A DNA stretch of 64,000 nucleotides from Dioscorea cayenensis subsp. rotundata (Eukaryota > Streptophyta > Magnoliopsida > Dioscoreales > Dioscoreaceae): contig NC_052477.1 in the NCBI RefSeq assembly GCF_009730915.1, positions 24,322,578 through 24,386,577 on the forward strand. Direction: 5' to 3'. The notes below the pieces were generated by a model. It did no database searches, had not been told where the DNA came from, and worked only from the letters and a program-made list of their open reading frames with translations. The position numbers and the translations under genes were made by a program. Position 1 is the first letter of the stretch; each line of letters opens with the position of its first letter. Of the stretch, positions 23,749 through 34,330 are shown piece by piece.

Positions 23749-25789
23749 ATGTAACAATGGCTTACATTCTCCATTGAATGAGATTCTGATGTTTGCTGAT
23801 GATACATAATAGCAGCTAAGGATTCATCTATAATGAAATGATCTTTCTTCTTGTTGCCAAGAAATAAACACGTAACTCCAAATCCTTCCTAAAAAGTTCA
23901 ATCAGGAAAACAAGCCAATTGATTGATTTCTCCAAGGGGATTTTATCTTCAACATGTTGAGTATGCATCCTTTGGATATTTGCTTAGTAATAAATAGTGT
24001 CAACTATGAGACAAGCATATAATAAATTCAAGCAAATACAAGTCCAAATCTTATAAGGAAAAAAACTCCTAATTCTTGTGGAAAACAATACATGAATTTG
24101 CTGAGCGTCACCCTCTTGAGATTGAACTTTGGTCCCTGCACAGAAAGACTCAATAATATCAAAAGCTCCTCCATCTGCTGAATCCATAACCTAGTCATGT
24201 GAACTATTACGATTAATACATCACCTCTTTTTGCAGTGTAATTACTGATAAATGACTGGAAGCTGGTTTGGCCAATGAGATCAATCCAGGGAAGTAGCAT
24301 AATTGAGAACTAGAAAGAGTATACCTCAAGAATTATGTGCATTGAAAGATACGAGATCACTGGGATAGATGCATCTTTTCCTCTATTTTCCTATGCCAAG
24401 TTATGATAACAAGAGCAAGTGTTTATTAACCATAGGAAGCATAATAAGCATGGACAGAAAAAGGCACACATCAAGCTTGAAAGAAGGACAAATAGAAGTC
24501 GATTTATTAAGAGTACCTTGTAATTGTGTGATTGTGATCTTGAGGCAATAATAATAAAGAACATATTCACATGTATGCCACCGAACATCACACTTTCTTA
24601 TTGAACTAATTAATATTTGGTAGTGAAACTATTTTGATGCGTTCTGATTGTAGACCTCCTGGCCTTTTTGGTAATGCTAGGTGCATGATCTAATAACCAT
24701 ATGCTTCTCTTCTCCTTCAAAACACTTGCTCATTCTTCAAAACTGTTAATAAATAAATCACTGAGAATATAAGACATTGGGAAATTATTAAAAAAAAATA
24801 CAGCTAGTGTAGTAATTATGAACACAGAAGGGAAGGCAGTAGTAATGACATACTCCAAGACATTCCAATTATGGTTTTTTACACTAGTAGTATGTTTATA
24901 CAATTCAACTCATCATGATACAAGTATAGATAGCAGATTGAAAGAAAAGAAAAGCTCTTAATTTTCCCATCCAAAGAAAACAATGGTGAGGAATGCAAAT
25001 AAACTTCCAAGGTAAACTTGTTTGACAAAGACAATGGGCATTTAATAAAAGAAATGCTTTGTTACTTTTTTTTTAAATTAGAGTGTTTTTTAATTAAAAA
25101 AAATGAAATTAGTGTGTTTTTTCATTAAAAATTTTTAGAGCGTTTACAATTTGAAGAAAAAAAATAGTAAAGTAAAAAAAACAAAACAAAAACAAAAACA
25201 GAAAAGAAATAATATATAGAATATTATCTTGTTTACATTTTTGTGCTAACCATATTCTTTACATCTAGAGGACTCAAAATCACAATGATATCTCCTAGGT
25301 GATAAATGTGGTGCTAATATTTCTAGTTTCAAAATTAGTTAAGGAAGCGGAAAATATTGTTCGTGTACTCCACAATGGAGAGAAAGTAAAGCAAAAATAG
25401 GAAAGTGACAATAATTATAAATAAACTAAGTGAAGTAGAAGAGAAATTTGAACATAAAAATAAACTAAAAAAATGAGGCACCTTATAAAACATGTTTGTT
25501 GAAATATTAATATATGAAGTGTCACTACCGCAATAGCTAAACAATAAGAAACTTGATTTGTTAACAGGAGGTCAAAAGTTTGAGTCTCTTTTAATGAATG
25601 TTTGAGATCTAATAATAAAAGAGAGTGTGGTGTACCTTGTCCATATTATTAAAAAAAATTGTATGAAGCAAGCAATACCACTAATGAAAATTGCTACCAA
25701 AAGTAAAGAATGTGTGGTAATATAGTTGTTCATAACTTACACGGGAATAGTGCTACTTTAAGCAGTAATAGTACTTACTTACTATTTAT
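23749..25789 (-). repeat. CNL 3'-flank paralog, copy A
   Basis: Aligns with 31435-33690 (copy B) and 42812-44110 (copy C). Shared landmarks are 'acatg(t/c)aacaatggct', 'cttgttgccaagaaataa' and 'gacaaagacaatggg(c/t)atttaataaaag'. Minus-strand frames in the three copies (for example 24300-24028) share a patch around VHMTRLWIQ but break at different places, so I treat them as non-coding, perhaps 3' UTR. Confidence 0.75.
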
Positions 25790-26128
25790 GTTTTTATGAT
25801 GTTAAAGACAAGGTGCTAATCATGTCCTCCTGGGGACGCTTTTTATATCTCTTTCTGAGATGTTAGAGACAAGGTGGAAATCGTCTCCTCTTGTGCTTCA
25901 TTGCCTCTCTAGCTTAGGGCATTTATTAATGTTAAGCCATTTAAGAGTAGGAAGTCACTGTTGGAGGCCTTCTAGAAATGACTTCAATACTGGACAACCT
26001 TTAATGTATAGATATTGAAGCGAAGTGAGGCCTTGCATTTCTTCTGGGCAGAGACTCCAGCACGGGACATTCAAATAACACTAATCAGGATAATGAAGTG
26101 AGGTGTCTCATATCTGAACATAAAGATT
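25790..26128 (-). pseudogene. CNL resistance gene, 3' LRR remnant split by a LINE
   Basis: Minus-strand DNA matches the last ~330 bases of the CNL gene (44105-44440) including its stop region, with frame breaks. Similarity stops at 'gaacataaaga' where a LINE poly-A tail begins. In the 44-kb copy the same place continues '...gaacataaagacttgatgc'. The remaining CNL sequence is not found beyond the LINE. Confidence 0.75.
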
Positions 26129-27480
26129 TTTTTTTTTGAAAGAGAGCTAGACAGCTAAAAAGGAAATAAAAAGAAAAACCAAACACACAAGACACTGCTT
26201 AGAAGCTAAGCCCATAAGCAGTGGCTGCCCTCAGCAACCACCGCGGAAGATCGCATCCTTGATGGAACAAGGAAACACCCGAGTTAAGGCGAGCTTGATT
26301 AGCAAGAACATTGACAACTCCATTGAGATCTCTAGGGATATACTCCAGAGTAAAATTGTTGTTATTGTCCAATATATGCTGAATTCTGCGAAGTTCCTCC
26401 TCATATCTCTAGCTAGTGCAGCTGCCATCTTGGTTCACCGTCTCCACAATTCCAAGACAATTGCAAACAACACGGTCTATCTTCACATTTATATCCTTGC
26501 AGCCATTTAAACCATGCTCAAGGGCTACCAACTTCGCTCAAAAATTGGTATTCAGATTCAAAGTCAGAGCGCTTGCCAACAGAATAGTGTTGTTATAAGC
26601 TGTAACTACAAAACTAAGGCCACAAGGCCCAACAAAGTGACTCCAAGATGCATCACAAAACAAAATAGTGGACCAAAGAAATATAGAGCTAGAGGAAACT
26701 TCCCTGACATTGGCTCTTGAATTCCTGGCATATTTGGTGACTACTTTCACAACATATGCAACAGTTTGCTGAGTATTAAAACTCCTCTTTCTAAAGATTT
26801 GATCACATCTTGCTTTCCAAATTTCCCAAGCCATGGTGGCAAGCAAAGCAGCCATGGGCCTATTTGCCCCACCAACATCCTGATTATACTTGAGCCATGT
26901 TCCTTTATGAAAGTCCCTGATGCTTCGAAGATACATTCCAGTTATGTGCTCAACCAAGAGCAGGCATTGCCAACTTGTCCTGCATTGCCAAAAAAGATGT
27001 TGCACCCATTCCCTTCCTATTCCACACAACGAGCAAGGAAGCTGAGGGTCAATATTGAGGCTATATAAAAATTTATAAGTTGGAATAAGACCATGTAGCA
27101 TCCTCCAAATAAACACTTTAACTCTAGGAGCTACAGGAAACCTCCACAAATTATGCCATCCTTTCCAAATCTCACCTTCATCCAAACGATTCTGATTAAC
27201 ATGATTGTAGACAACCATGGAGATTTTATTTGAAACAACCATAGGAAGCCAGACCCATTGGTTAGGAGTGGAATTAATAAGTACCATAAATCTTAATCTT
27301 TCCCAATCCAATGAGGTCTTAGAAATACCATCAAGAAATTATGATCAATACAATTATTGTACAAAAAATCCAAAACACCCAAGTCATCCAAAGGAAAATC
27401 TATGTTTATGAAGGGGCTTAAAAGCAAGAGGAATATAAAAAATCTAAGGGTCTTTCCAAAAATTAGGCATAGGCTACTAA
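26129..27480 (-). mobile_element. 5'-truncated LINE, antisense, with zf-RVT and RNase H
   Basis: The poly-A end is at 26129-26140 on the minus strand. Upstream, a frame from 27311 to 26538 encodes the end of a plant LINE ORF2. It contains a zf-RVT domain (WRFPVAPRVKVFIWRMLHG, then CSLCG...VQHLFWQC) and the start of a ribonuclease H domain (ILFCDASW). After a stop, RNase H continues to about 26220 with LEYIPRDLNGVVNVLA, the usual last motif. Endonuclease and reverse transcriptase are missing by 5' truncation. The tail differs from the other LINEs here, so it is a separate LINE family. No clear target duplication was found. Confidence 0.85.
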
Positions 27481-27727
27481 GGTGCATCTCAGGCTCCCTG
27501 ATCTAATAGGGCCCTATAATTCATGATTTAAAAAAAATATATATTTAAAATTTTAATAATAATAATATAACATAAACCACTAGGAAAATGTAAATGTTAT
27601 ATATGTGGAGCAGAATGTCATTATGTTGAAGAATGTACAGTGATAAGGTTAAAATGGAAAGATTAAATTTGTAATAAGAATTAAAATCAGCCAAAAAAAA
27701 ATTGATATAGTTATTGTGGATGAAAAT
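27481..27727 (+). other. Flank repeat plus a zinc-knuckle retroelement scrap
   Basis: 27481-27560 repeats a 'ctaataagggccctataattcatga' type block also near 41520. 27575-27640 encodes a short zinc knuckle (CYICGAECHYVEEC, CX2CX4HX4C). The continuation lies beyond the next LINE at about 29757-30045 with an acidic stretch and a stop. This could be from a retrotransposon gag or from an endogenous pararetrovirus coat region. It is too short to decide. Confidence 0.35.
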
Positions 27728-27733
27728 GAAAGA

Positions 27734-28394
27734 AGGGAAAAGAAGAAAGGCGATGGGCGACTCGCTCCACAACAATCTCCTTGGTGGAACTTGCGACGGC
27801 GGCTAGCACATCGAAGCTGAAGGAGGCAGAGGAGGGTGGTCCCGCAAGAACTATACCCGCATCTGGCAACCGGGCTCCTACCGGCCTTTAAGAAGTGGAC
27901 GGTGCCCTCCTCGGAGTAGCTTGATTAGGGAGGGCACCTCCTTTGCCGCAATGGTAAGCCCTACTAGCGAGTAAGTGTCGACTGAAGGGGCTCAGAAGAC
28001 TTTGGAGAAAGATTCGGCGGATCCCCAAATTGGCTAGGAAACTGTTAGCTCACGCAAACACAGGCACAGTCCTACCTCCGATAGGCCGAGTGTTGTTCGT
28101 TCTCCTCTGGAAGGTTCCCTCTCGGTGATTGATTCTAAACAACCTCGATCACCACCGAGCTGTAATCACTGCCTTCACTCCACCCATAAAACTTTAGAAT
28201 GCCGGCATCGTCTCTCCTGTAAATGTTGCAGAGGTGCGGGTCATTTGGCAGTGAACTGTACGGTGAAACTTTCCTTACCGCCGCAGCATCACCGTGTTCA
28301 TTCCAAGGCTAAGGAGAGCTCCTCCTCTATTTTGGACACAATGCATGATAACACAAAAACGAATGAAGATTCCTCTTCGAAACCCAGATGGTAA
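27734..28394 (+). pseudogene. LINE ORF1 (nucleic-acid-binding protein) remnant
   Basis: Plant LINE ORF1 proteins bind the element RNA with CCHC knuckles. Here a frame to 28394 has two: CNHCLHSTHKTLEC (about 28159-28200) and CKCCRGAGHLAVNC (about 28216-28257). Earlier frames contain stops. It is related to the ORF1 at 34331 (CGRCFRTTHKTAEC). Confidence 0.75.
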
Positions 28395-28589
28395 TGCTCA
28401 CACCTCTCTATTTCGCTAACTCAAGAGACTTCTAAGCTTTGTAAAGAGCTGGCTAAAATCGTGGTTCTTGATATTATCTCTAGCCAGACTAGTGACCGCA
28501 TTCTCTTGGAATTTCTCCTCGTGGTTCTTGATATCATCTCGTCGTGCTTATCATTGAAAATCATCTTCTTGATTTTTCGGCGTGACCTA

Positions 28590-29085
28590 GAGGAATATGT
28601 TTATTGTGGTTTGCTCATGAAAATGAGTGTAAATTGGAGGGGTTCTCTGATAGTGACTGGGCCGGGAGTTTGCCAGATAGAAGGAGCACTATAGGAGTAG
28701 TTTTCAATCTTAGATCAGCTGCCATATCATGGATGTCGAAGAAACAAGAAGTAATTGCACTTTTAACAACTGAAGTAGAGTACATTGTTGTTTTAGCTGC
28801 AGCATGCCAATATTTATGGCTCAGAAAATTGATGGATGATTGTGGCATAGGATGCAAGAAAGAAACTGAAATTTGGGTTGACAATAATTCTGCTATTGCC
28901 ATAGCTAAGAGCCCTATGCACCATGGGAGAACTTAACATATTGACATCAAGTTTTACTTCATCCGTAGCTAGATCAGTGAGGGAATCGTTACATTGAAGC
29001 ACTGCAGCACAGATGAGCAGCAGGCCGATATTCTTACCAAGCCATTGTGTTATGAAATACAACCTGTTGAGAGCTTGGTTAGGAG
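28590..29085 (+). pseudogene. Copia RNase H fragment inside the LINE
   Basis: Reads SDSDWAGSLPDRRSTIGVVF, SWMSKKQEVIALLTTEVEY, WVDNNSAIAIAKSP and, after a stop at 28934, ADILTKPL. This is the end of a Copia pol gene, from a different family than the 18256-23743 element (about half the residues agree). It has no LTR around it. Confidence 0.85.
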
Positions 29086-29440
29086 TAACAAAATCTTGAT
29101 CCTTGAGAATTTAGCTCTGCGTAGATGTAACCTCTTTCAACCAACTGCTTGTGTGTTGTGTCATGCGGCGGTCGAAACTACTGATTATCTCCTCCTCCAT
29201 TGCCCATTTGGCTTGCACATCTAGATCTACTTTGGACAACTCTTCGGGGTTTGTCAATAACCTACGTTTCTCAAGGACCTTTGGGGGGATTGGAGGAGCA
29301 AGATGTCCAAATCCTTAATCCTGTTTTGGGATATGCTTGTGAGAGCTATTAATTGGAATATCTGGCATGAAAGAAATGCACGTATTTTCAATTCCAATTG
29401 TCTCTCGTCTATTTCCATTATCTTGAGGATTGACTGCATG
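29086..29440 (+). pseudogene. LINE zf-RVT remnant
   Basis: ILENLALRRCN then CVLCHAAVETTDYLLLHC matches the zf-RVT end of the 34-41 kb LINE (CVLCHAGVESVDHLFLQC). A stop at 29222-29224 and later shifts break it. Confidence 0.8.
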
Positions 29441-30045
29441 TTAATTTCTTAGTTCAATGCAGCTCCTGAATCTGAAGAGGAGCCTGGAGTTCTTAAGCCC
29501 CAGAGATTCGGTGCAGGTTGCCCTGCTATCGAGACCTCCTTCCCCAGGCGAGGTCTAGTTCTTAGTTGTCATGTATCTCTAAAGGAACTTCCCCTCCTTT
29601 AGGTTTCTCTTTTTTTGTCTTTTTCTTTTGGTCCGTCTATTTTTCTTCTCTTACCACTCCTGGTGGTTGCTTTTGTAGAGCCTTGGCTCCTTTTGGTGTT
29701 ATTTGCTTTCAATGAATGTGGTTTATCCACCTTTTCATAAAAAAAAAGAAAAAAAAAAGTTATTGTGGATAATAATGATAGTGAAAACAATAGTGATATA
29801 TGTAGTATTTTTGGAGGAAATGAGGTAAATACTCTAACAGAAACAGGACCTACAATAGCATTCGATGAGCATATGGTAGTATAGGAAATGGTTTTAGAGT
29901 TCATGTAAAACATATAAAAGGCATAGATAATTTTTTGGCAGATAAGTAGAAGAAACTTTTCATAATACTTGTAATTAATGGTTATTGTTTTTCCTACTTT
30001 ATATAGATCTAAAAGTAGAAAAGTAGAAACCAGCAGGGAAGATGT

Positions 30046-30051
30046 AGAGGA

Positions 30052-30093
<42 letters not shown>
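30046..30093. repeat. (TTA)n microsatellite
   Basis: About fifteen uninterrupted trinucleotide units. A second, shorter run of the same type lies at 30241-30292. The Asn-rich minus-strand frame here is only the repeat. Confidence 0.95.
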
Positions 30094-30097
<4 letters not shown>

Positions 30098-30250
30098 TTG
30101 CACAACCGTATTTTTAAAAATCTTAATTATTTTTTTCAAATATAATTTATGATAAGATAAATTATATCAAGGGCCCTGATTTTTTTATTTTTTTGCCTCG
30201 TAATTCATGATTTTTTTTTAAAAAAATTATATTTAAAATGTTTATTTATT

Positions 30251-30291
<41 letters not shown>

Positions 30292-30308
30292 CATAAATAT
30301 AAAATTGT

Positions 30309-30640
30309 TTTTTTTTTTGACAAAAGAGACAAACACCACCAGCAAAGTGGTGATAGTCAGGTATGATAGCTTAATGACCCCATAGTGATTTATTAATTAG
30401 GTCAAATGTTACATGGGAGCGATTAAAGTCTTACCATGTACACGCCTAAAAAATATTTACAAAATCAAAGCGAGTTCATATATCCTCTGCCATGCAACTC
30501 CGAAGGGAAGAGAAAAGACATCTTCCCATAGGAAACCCATGAATATAATCTATACTAAAACAGTATTATTTAATTTTCGACAAGAGATTCGACCTTGGGT
30601 CAACCCGTTCATCATTCTCATAATATAAAACTTTGATTTA
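30309..30640. repeat. Dispersed repeat copy
   Basis: Shares a series of short blocks ('acatg(g/a)g', 'agtc(t/a)taccatgta', 'gacaagagattcgacctt') with 41840-42140 and, more distantly, with 51990-52275. Its position beside transposons and the three dispersed copies indicate a transposon family I cannot name. Confidence 0.55.
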
Positions 30641-30854
30641 TCATATAATCTATATTTTTATTTTATTATATAATTTATTAAAAATTATTTAAATTTTTTT
30701 GTATAACTTTGACTATGATCTCATTTACTCTAAGATTAGGCCTGCAACTGAGGTTAATGATCCAAATAAACTTGTTTAACATTCTTTCTCTATTGTAACT
30801 AATATAAGATGTTTATGATTATAAGATAATCCTTTATTTTTTTTGGGTTATCAA

Positions 30855-30995
30855 TTGGAGATTGAAATCCTTGATTTATTGCTAGTTGAAATCAAATTAA
30901 AGTTGAGTGACTAAATTGATATAAATTGAAGTTCGGTAATCAAAGTGAAAATGAGCCAAAGTTTAGTGGCCTACTAAAAAATTTACCCGTTAAAG
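30855..30995. repeat. Half copy of the 41-kb MITE (right arm)
   Basis: 'aaattgaagttcggtaatcaaa' through 'taaaaaatttaccc' matches the right arm of the element at 41045-41428. No left arm is seen. Confidence 0.5.
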
Positions 30996-32679
30996 TAGAT
31001 AAACAAATGTAGTAATTATGGAAAAATTACTAACAACATGTGACCATACTAATTATGGGGGAAAAAGGCAAAACACAACAAAAAAATAACCTAACCAAAC
31101 TGACCCAAACAAATTATAAGGACAAACAGACAAACATAAGATGATAAACAGAAAACAATTAATAAATAAAAGATAACTGAATTTGCACAGTACCAAAGAA
31201 AGTGGACAATGGGCTCTAAGAAAATGGTGAGAACATCAACCCTTCATTTGGATAGGCATATTCATTATTGGCATTATTGATTTATTGTCTATATTTCTCA
31301 TATAGGAGCTGGAATCAAATTTTCATTAAATGAATGAAAATAAGTCTTGCAGAATCAACAATACACAATTTTTGCAATCGATTCTGAATTTAGAAGAGGA
31401 ATTCTTGTCATTCCCAAACTCATTGTATTGGTAAAACATGCAACAATGGCTTTGATTCTCCAAGCAATGAGCTTCTGCTGATCACTAATGACAAATAACA
31501 GCACCTGAGGATCCATCTACAATGAAATGAACTTTCTGCTTGTTGCCAAGAAATAACCACCAACAACTCCAAATCCTTCCTAAGAAGTTCGATCAGGAAA
31601 AACAAGCCAATTTGTTGATTTCTCCTGGGGGATTTTATCTTTACATGTTGAGTCTTTATCATTTCGAGATTTGATTAGTCACATATAGCATCAACTATGC
31701 CACAAGCATATTGTAGATTCAAGCTAAGACAAGTCCAATTCTTTGAAGAGAAAAGCCTGAAATTCTTGTGTAAAACAAGACATGAATCAGCTGGGCATCT
31801 CATCCTCTTGACTATGAACTGCGGTCCCTGCACAGAACAATTCACTAATATCAAAATTTCCTCCACCTCCTGAATCCATAACCGAGTCACATGAACTATT
31901 GGAGTTAATACATTACCACTTGGTGCAATGTAATAACTGATAAAATGACTGAAAGCAAGTTTGGAAAATGAGATCAATTCAAGAAAGCTGAATAAATGAG
32001 AACTAGCAAGAGTACACCTCGAGAGTTATGTACATTGAAAGACATGAGATTACTGGGAAAGATGCATTTTTTCCTCTGTTTTCCTGTGCCAAGAAATGAT
32101 AACAACAACAAGTGTTAATTAACCACAGGAAGCACAATGAACACGCATAGATAAAACAAAAGCACACATCAAGCTTGAAAGAAGGACAAATTGAACTAGA
32201 TGTTATTAATTAAGAATACCTAACAATTTTGATTGTGATATTGAGACAATAATAATAAAGAACATATTCACACTTGCTAAACTGAACTAATTAACTTTCA
32301 ATAGTGAAAGTCTTTTCATTCATTCTTATTCCAAACTTCAGGAGCCTTTTTGTTAGTGTCACGTGCATGATCTAATAACCATGGGTCTCTTCTCCCATAA
32401 AACTCTTGCTCATTCATCAAAATAGATTGTTAATAAACCATTGAGAAAATAAGATACTGGGAAATTATTGAAAAAAATAAAAATAAAGCAACTGTTCTAA
32501 TCACAAACACACAAGGGAAAAGACAGTACTAATGACATACTGCAAGAGATGCCATTTATGTTCCTTATATTGTTTGTTTCGTTTCTTTTACATGAATTCA
32601 TCCTCAAAGAAAAAAAAAGAAAAAAAAAAGAAAAAAAAGGTGAATAAATAAATAAATCCTTCTGCTAAAAGAATGCATA
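30996..32679 (-). repeat. CNL outer and inner 3' flank, copy B
   Basis: Nearly continuous match to 42370-43760 (copy C), and to copy A from 31434 on. The LINE at 32680-33380 interrupts it and it resumes at 33381-33692, ending exactly where the CNL coding end would begin ('gatgttatagac'). Confidence 0.8.
32667..32679. repeat. 13-bp LINE target site duplication, left
   Basis: 'aaaagaatgcata', identical to 33381-33393. The related flank at 43790-43800 shows the empty site. Confidence 0.85.
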
Positions 32680-33380
32680 AGCTCCCTACTACCACTACCA
32701 CCACTACCTACAACTAGCTCCCTACTACCACTACCACCACTACCTGCAACAAGCTCCCTACTACCACTTGTGTTTTATGTCATGCGGAGTGCGAGTCAGT
32801 GAATCACTTGTTTATTCACTGCTCCTTTGTGCGTCAGATCTGGATTATTTTTCTGCATCTTTTCCAGCTACCGGTTTTACCAAACTCACTTGATGAGGTT
32901 TAGTGTTCATGGAGGTCTAGGATATCTCCCTCTAAAAGTGATATTGTGGATCTAGTGTTTAAAGCTGGTGTTTGGATTATTTGGCTTGAACGAATGGCTC
33001 ATATTTTTAATGCCTCTACTTCTTCTCCGCGTATCCTTATCCTGAAGATTAATCACGTGCTTCTGTCTTGGTTCTCCGCAGCCCCTAAAGCTAAAGGAAG
33101 TTAGAGAATCCAATCTCTAGCGTTTGGTAGATATTACCAGTGGGAGTTCGATCAACGGAGAGGAGATGAATCAAGTGAAAGGCTAGCCTTGTCTCTCCTT
33201 TTGATCCATTCGATGGGATCTGTCTTGCGTCATCATCCTTGTCCTTGTTAGTTTTATGTTGTCTCCTTTGGAGGTTTTGTTGTTTTGGTCCACATCTAGT
33301 GGATGATCCATATCCGTTTCCCCCCTTTTTAATACATGTAGTTTATCCACTTTGTCAAAAATAAAAAAAATAAAAAAAAT
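32680..33380 (+). mobile_element. 5'-truncated LINE with expanded tandem 5' end
   Basis: A perfect 13-bp target duplication flanks it. The body (32766-33110) encodes CVLCHAECESVNHLFIHCSF and further zf-RVT residues, then a 3' UTR, 'catgtagtttatccactttg' and an A-rich tail. The first 86 bases are about two and a half copies of a 43-bp unit 'gctccctactaccactacc...', apparently copied from the element's own 'ctccctactaccacttgtg' junction. Confidence 0.9.
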
Positions 33381-33692
33381 AAAAGAATGCATATAAACTT
33401 TAAGTCTCAGGTAAAATTCTTTGACAAAGACAATGGGTATTTAATAAAAGAAATGTTTTGTTCATTATATTTTCGACGAACGAAGAAATAAAAGAGAAAT
33501 TTAAATAATAATAGTTAGAAGGTGGCATCAAAAGATATAAAATGTATCAAGCAAGCAAGCAAAACAATTGATGAAATTTGACACCAAAAGGACAGAATTT
33601 GTTGCAATGCATTTGTTCATAACTTGACATGAGAGTACTACTACTTTAACTAGGAACATGGCTTACTATTTATGCTTTCATGATGTTATAGA
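33381..33692 (-). repeat. CNL 3' flank, copy B, continued
   Basis: Matches 43795-44105. The match ends at the CNL 3' end; the CNL gene itself is missing and an unrelated repeat follows. Confidence 0.8.
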
Positions 33693-34254
33693 CCACTTTA
33701 TTCAGTTTTAATTCAGATTGAATTAATATCATCACGAAATTAATTTAGCATAGAATTCAAACTAACAAGATATTCCAAGTAATAGCATGTGCTAGGAGAT
33801 CCCGGTCTCTTTGATGGAAGGCCTAAGGGAACATTCAAGTGGTCCACAGGTCTCCCACAGACTATGGACAATGGCGTAATCAGAATAATTGATCAAAATA
33901 AAATTTGTCAAGACATTGAACAAAACTAAACCATGTGAAGTGGATTTTTTAAATCAATATAATTATTAATAATTGCTAAAGCAGGAACTGTTAAGTAGTT
34001 TGATAATTTTCACCAAGTGTTTTGATTCTCATAGAACACAATTGTTTGTGTTCATATGAACTAAGATAGATTCAAATGATAAGATATATATATATATATA
34101 TATAACACAAGCATCACTAAAACTACACATGTATCAGAAGGCCAAACAATTCATGCGGGAGATAAAAGATGAGAACATGGCTCTTATTAAACCTCACAAT
34201 CACAAAAGGATAAATATTTGTGATTGATTAGATAAGTAGTAATATTTACTTTTA
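33693..34254 (-). repeat. Dispersed repeat R, copy 1 (inverted relative to copy 2)
   Basis: Reverse-complement match to 60511-61310: 'ccaagtaatagcatgtgctaggagatccc', 'attctcatagaacacaa', 'catgaattgtttggcc' and 'caatcacaaa' blocks occur in reverse order there. It lacks the ~310-bp insertion present in copy 2 and has a TA run (34083-34105) at that point. No coding content; family not identified. Confidence 0.75.
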
Positions 34255-34318
34255 GGATTTTTTTTCTAAAAAAATGGATAAATCATATTTATTTATTAAA
34301 ATTAAAGAAAACAAAGTG
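34255..34318 (-). mobile_element. LINE 3'-tail, antisense, interrupted by the next LINE
   Basis: On the minus strand it reads 'aaatatgatttatccatttttttag', the common LINE terminus. DNA right of the next element (40889-40940) could be its continuation, so the big LINE may have landed in this tail. Confidence 0.45.
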
Positions 34319-34330
34319 AAAGAAAAACAA

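Larger units (their letters stand above)
27728..29756 (+). mobile_element. Chimeric LINE containing a Copia segment
   Basis: The 5' part (27728-28560) is a GC-richer LINE ORF1. The middle (about 28590-29085) is Copia RNase H. The 3' part (29086-29740) is the LINE zf-RVT end, 3' UTR and poly-A. The flanks share 'agttattgtggat' (about 27709 and 29759), which could be a target duplication. If so, the whole chimera inserted as one unit. All parts carry stops. Confidence 0.65.

Noticed and set aside
29599..30105. A 168-residue minus-strand frame starting with a run of Asn
   Set aside because: Its Asn run is the (TTA)n microsatellite and the rest crosses a LINE 3' UTR and poly-A tail.
32680..32770. 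Regularly repeated units that could suggest a CRISPR-like array
   Set aside because: The units are directly adjacent 43-bp tandem copies without spacers, in a plant LINE insertion.
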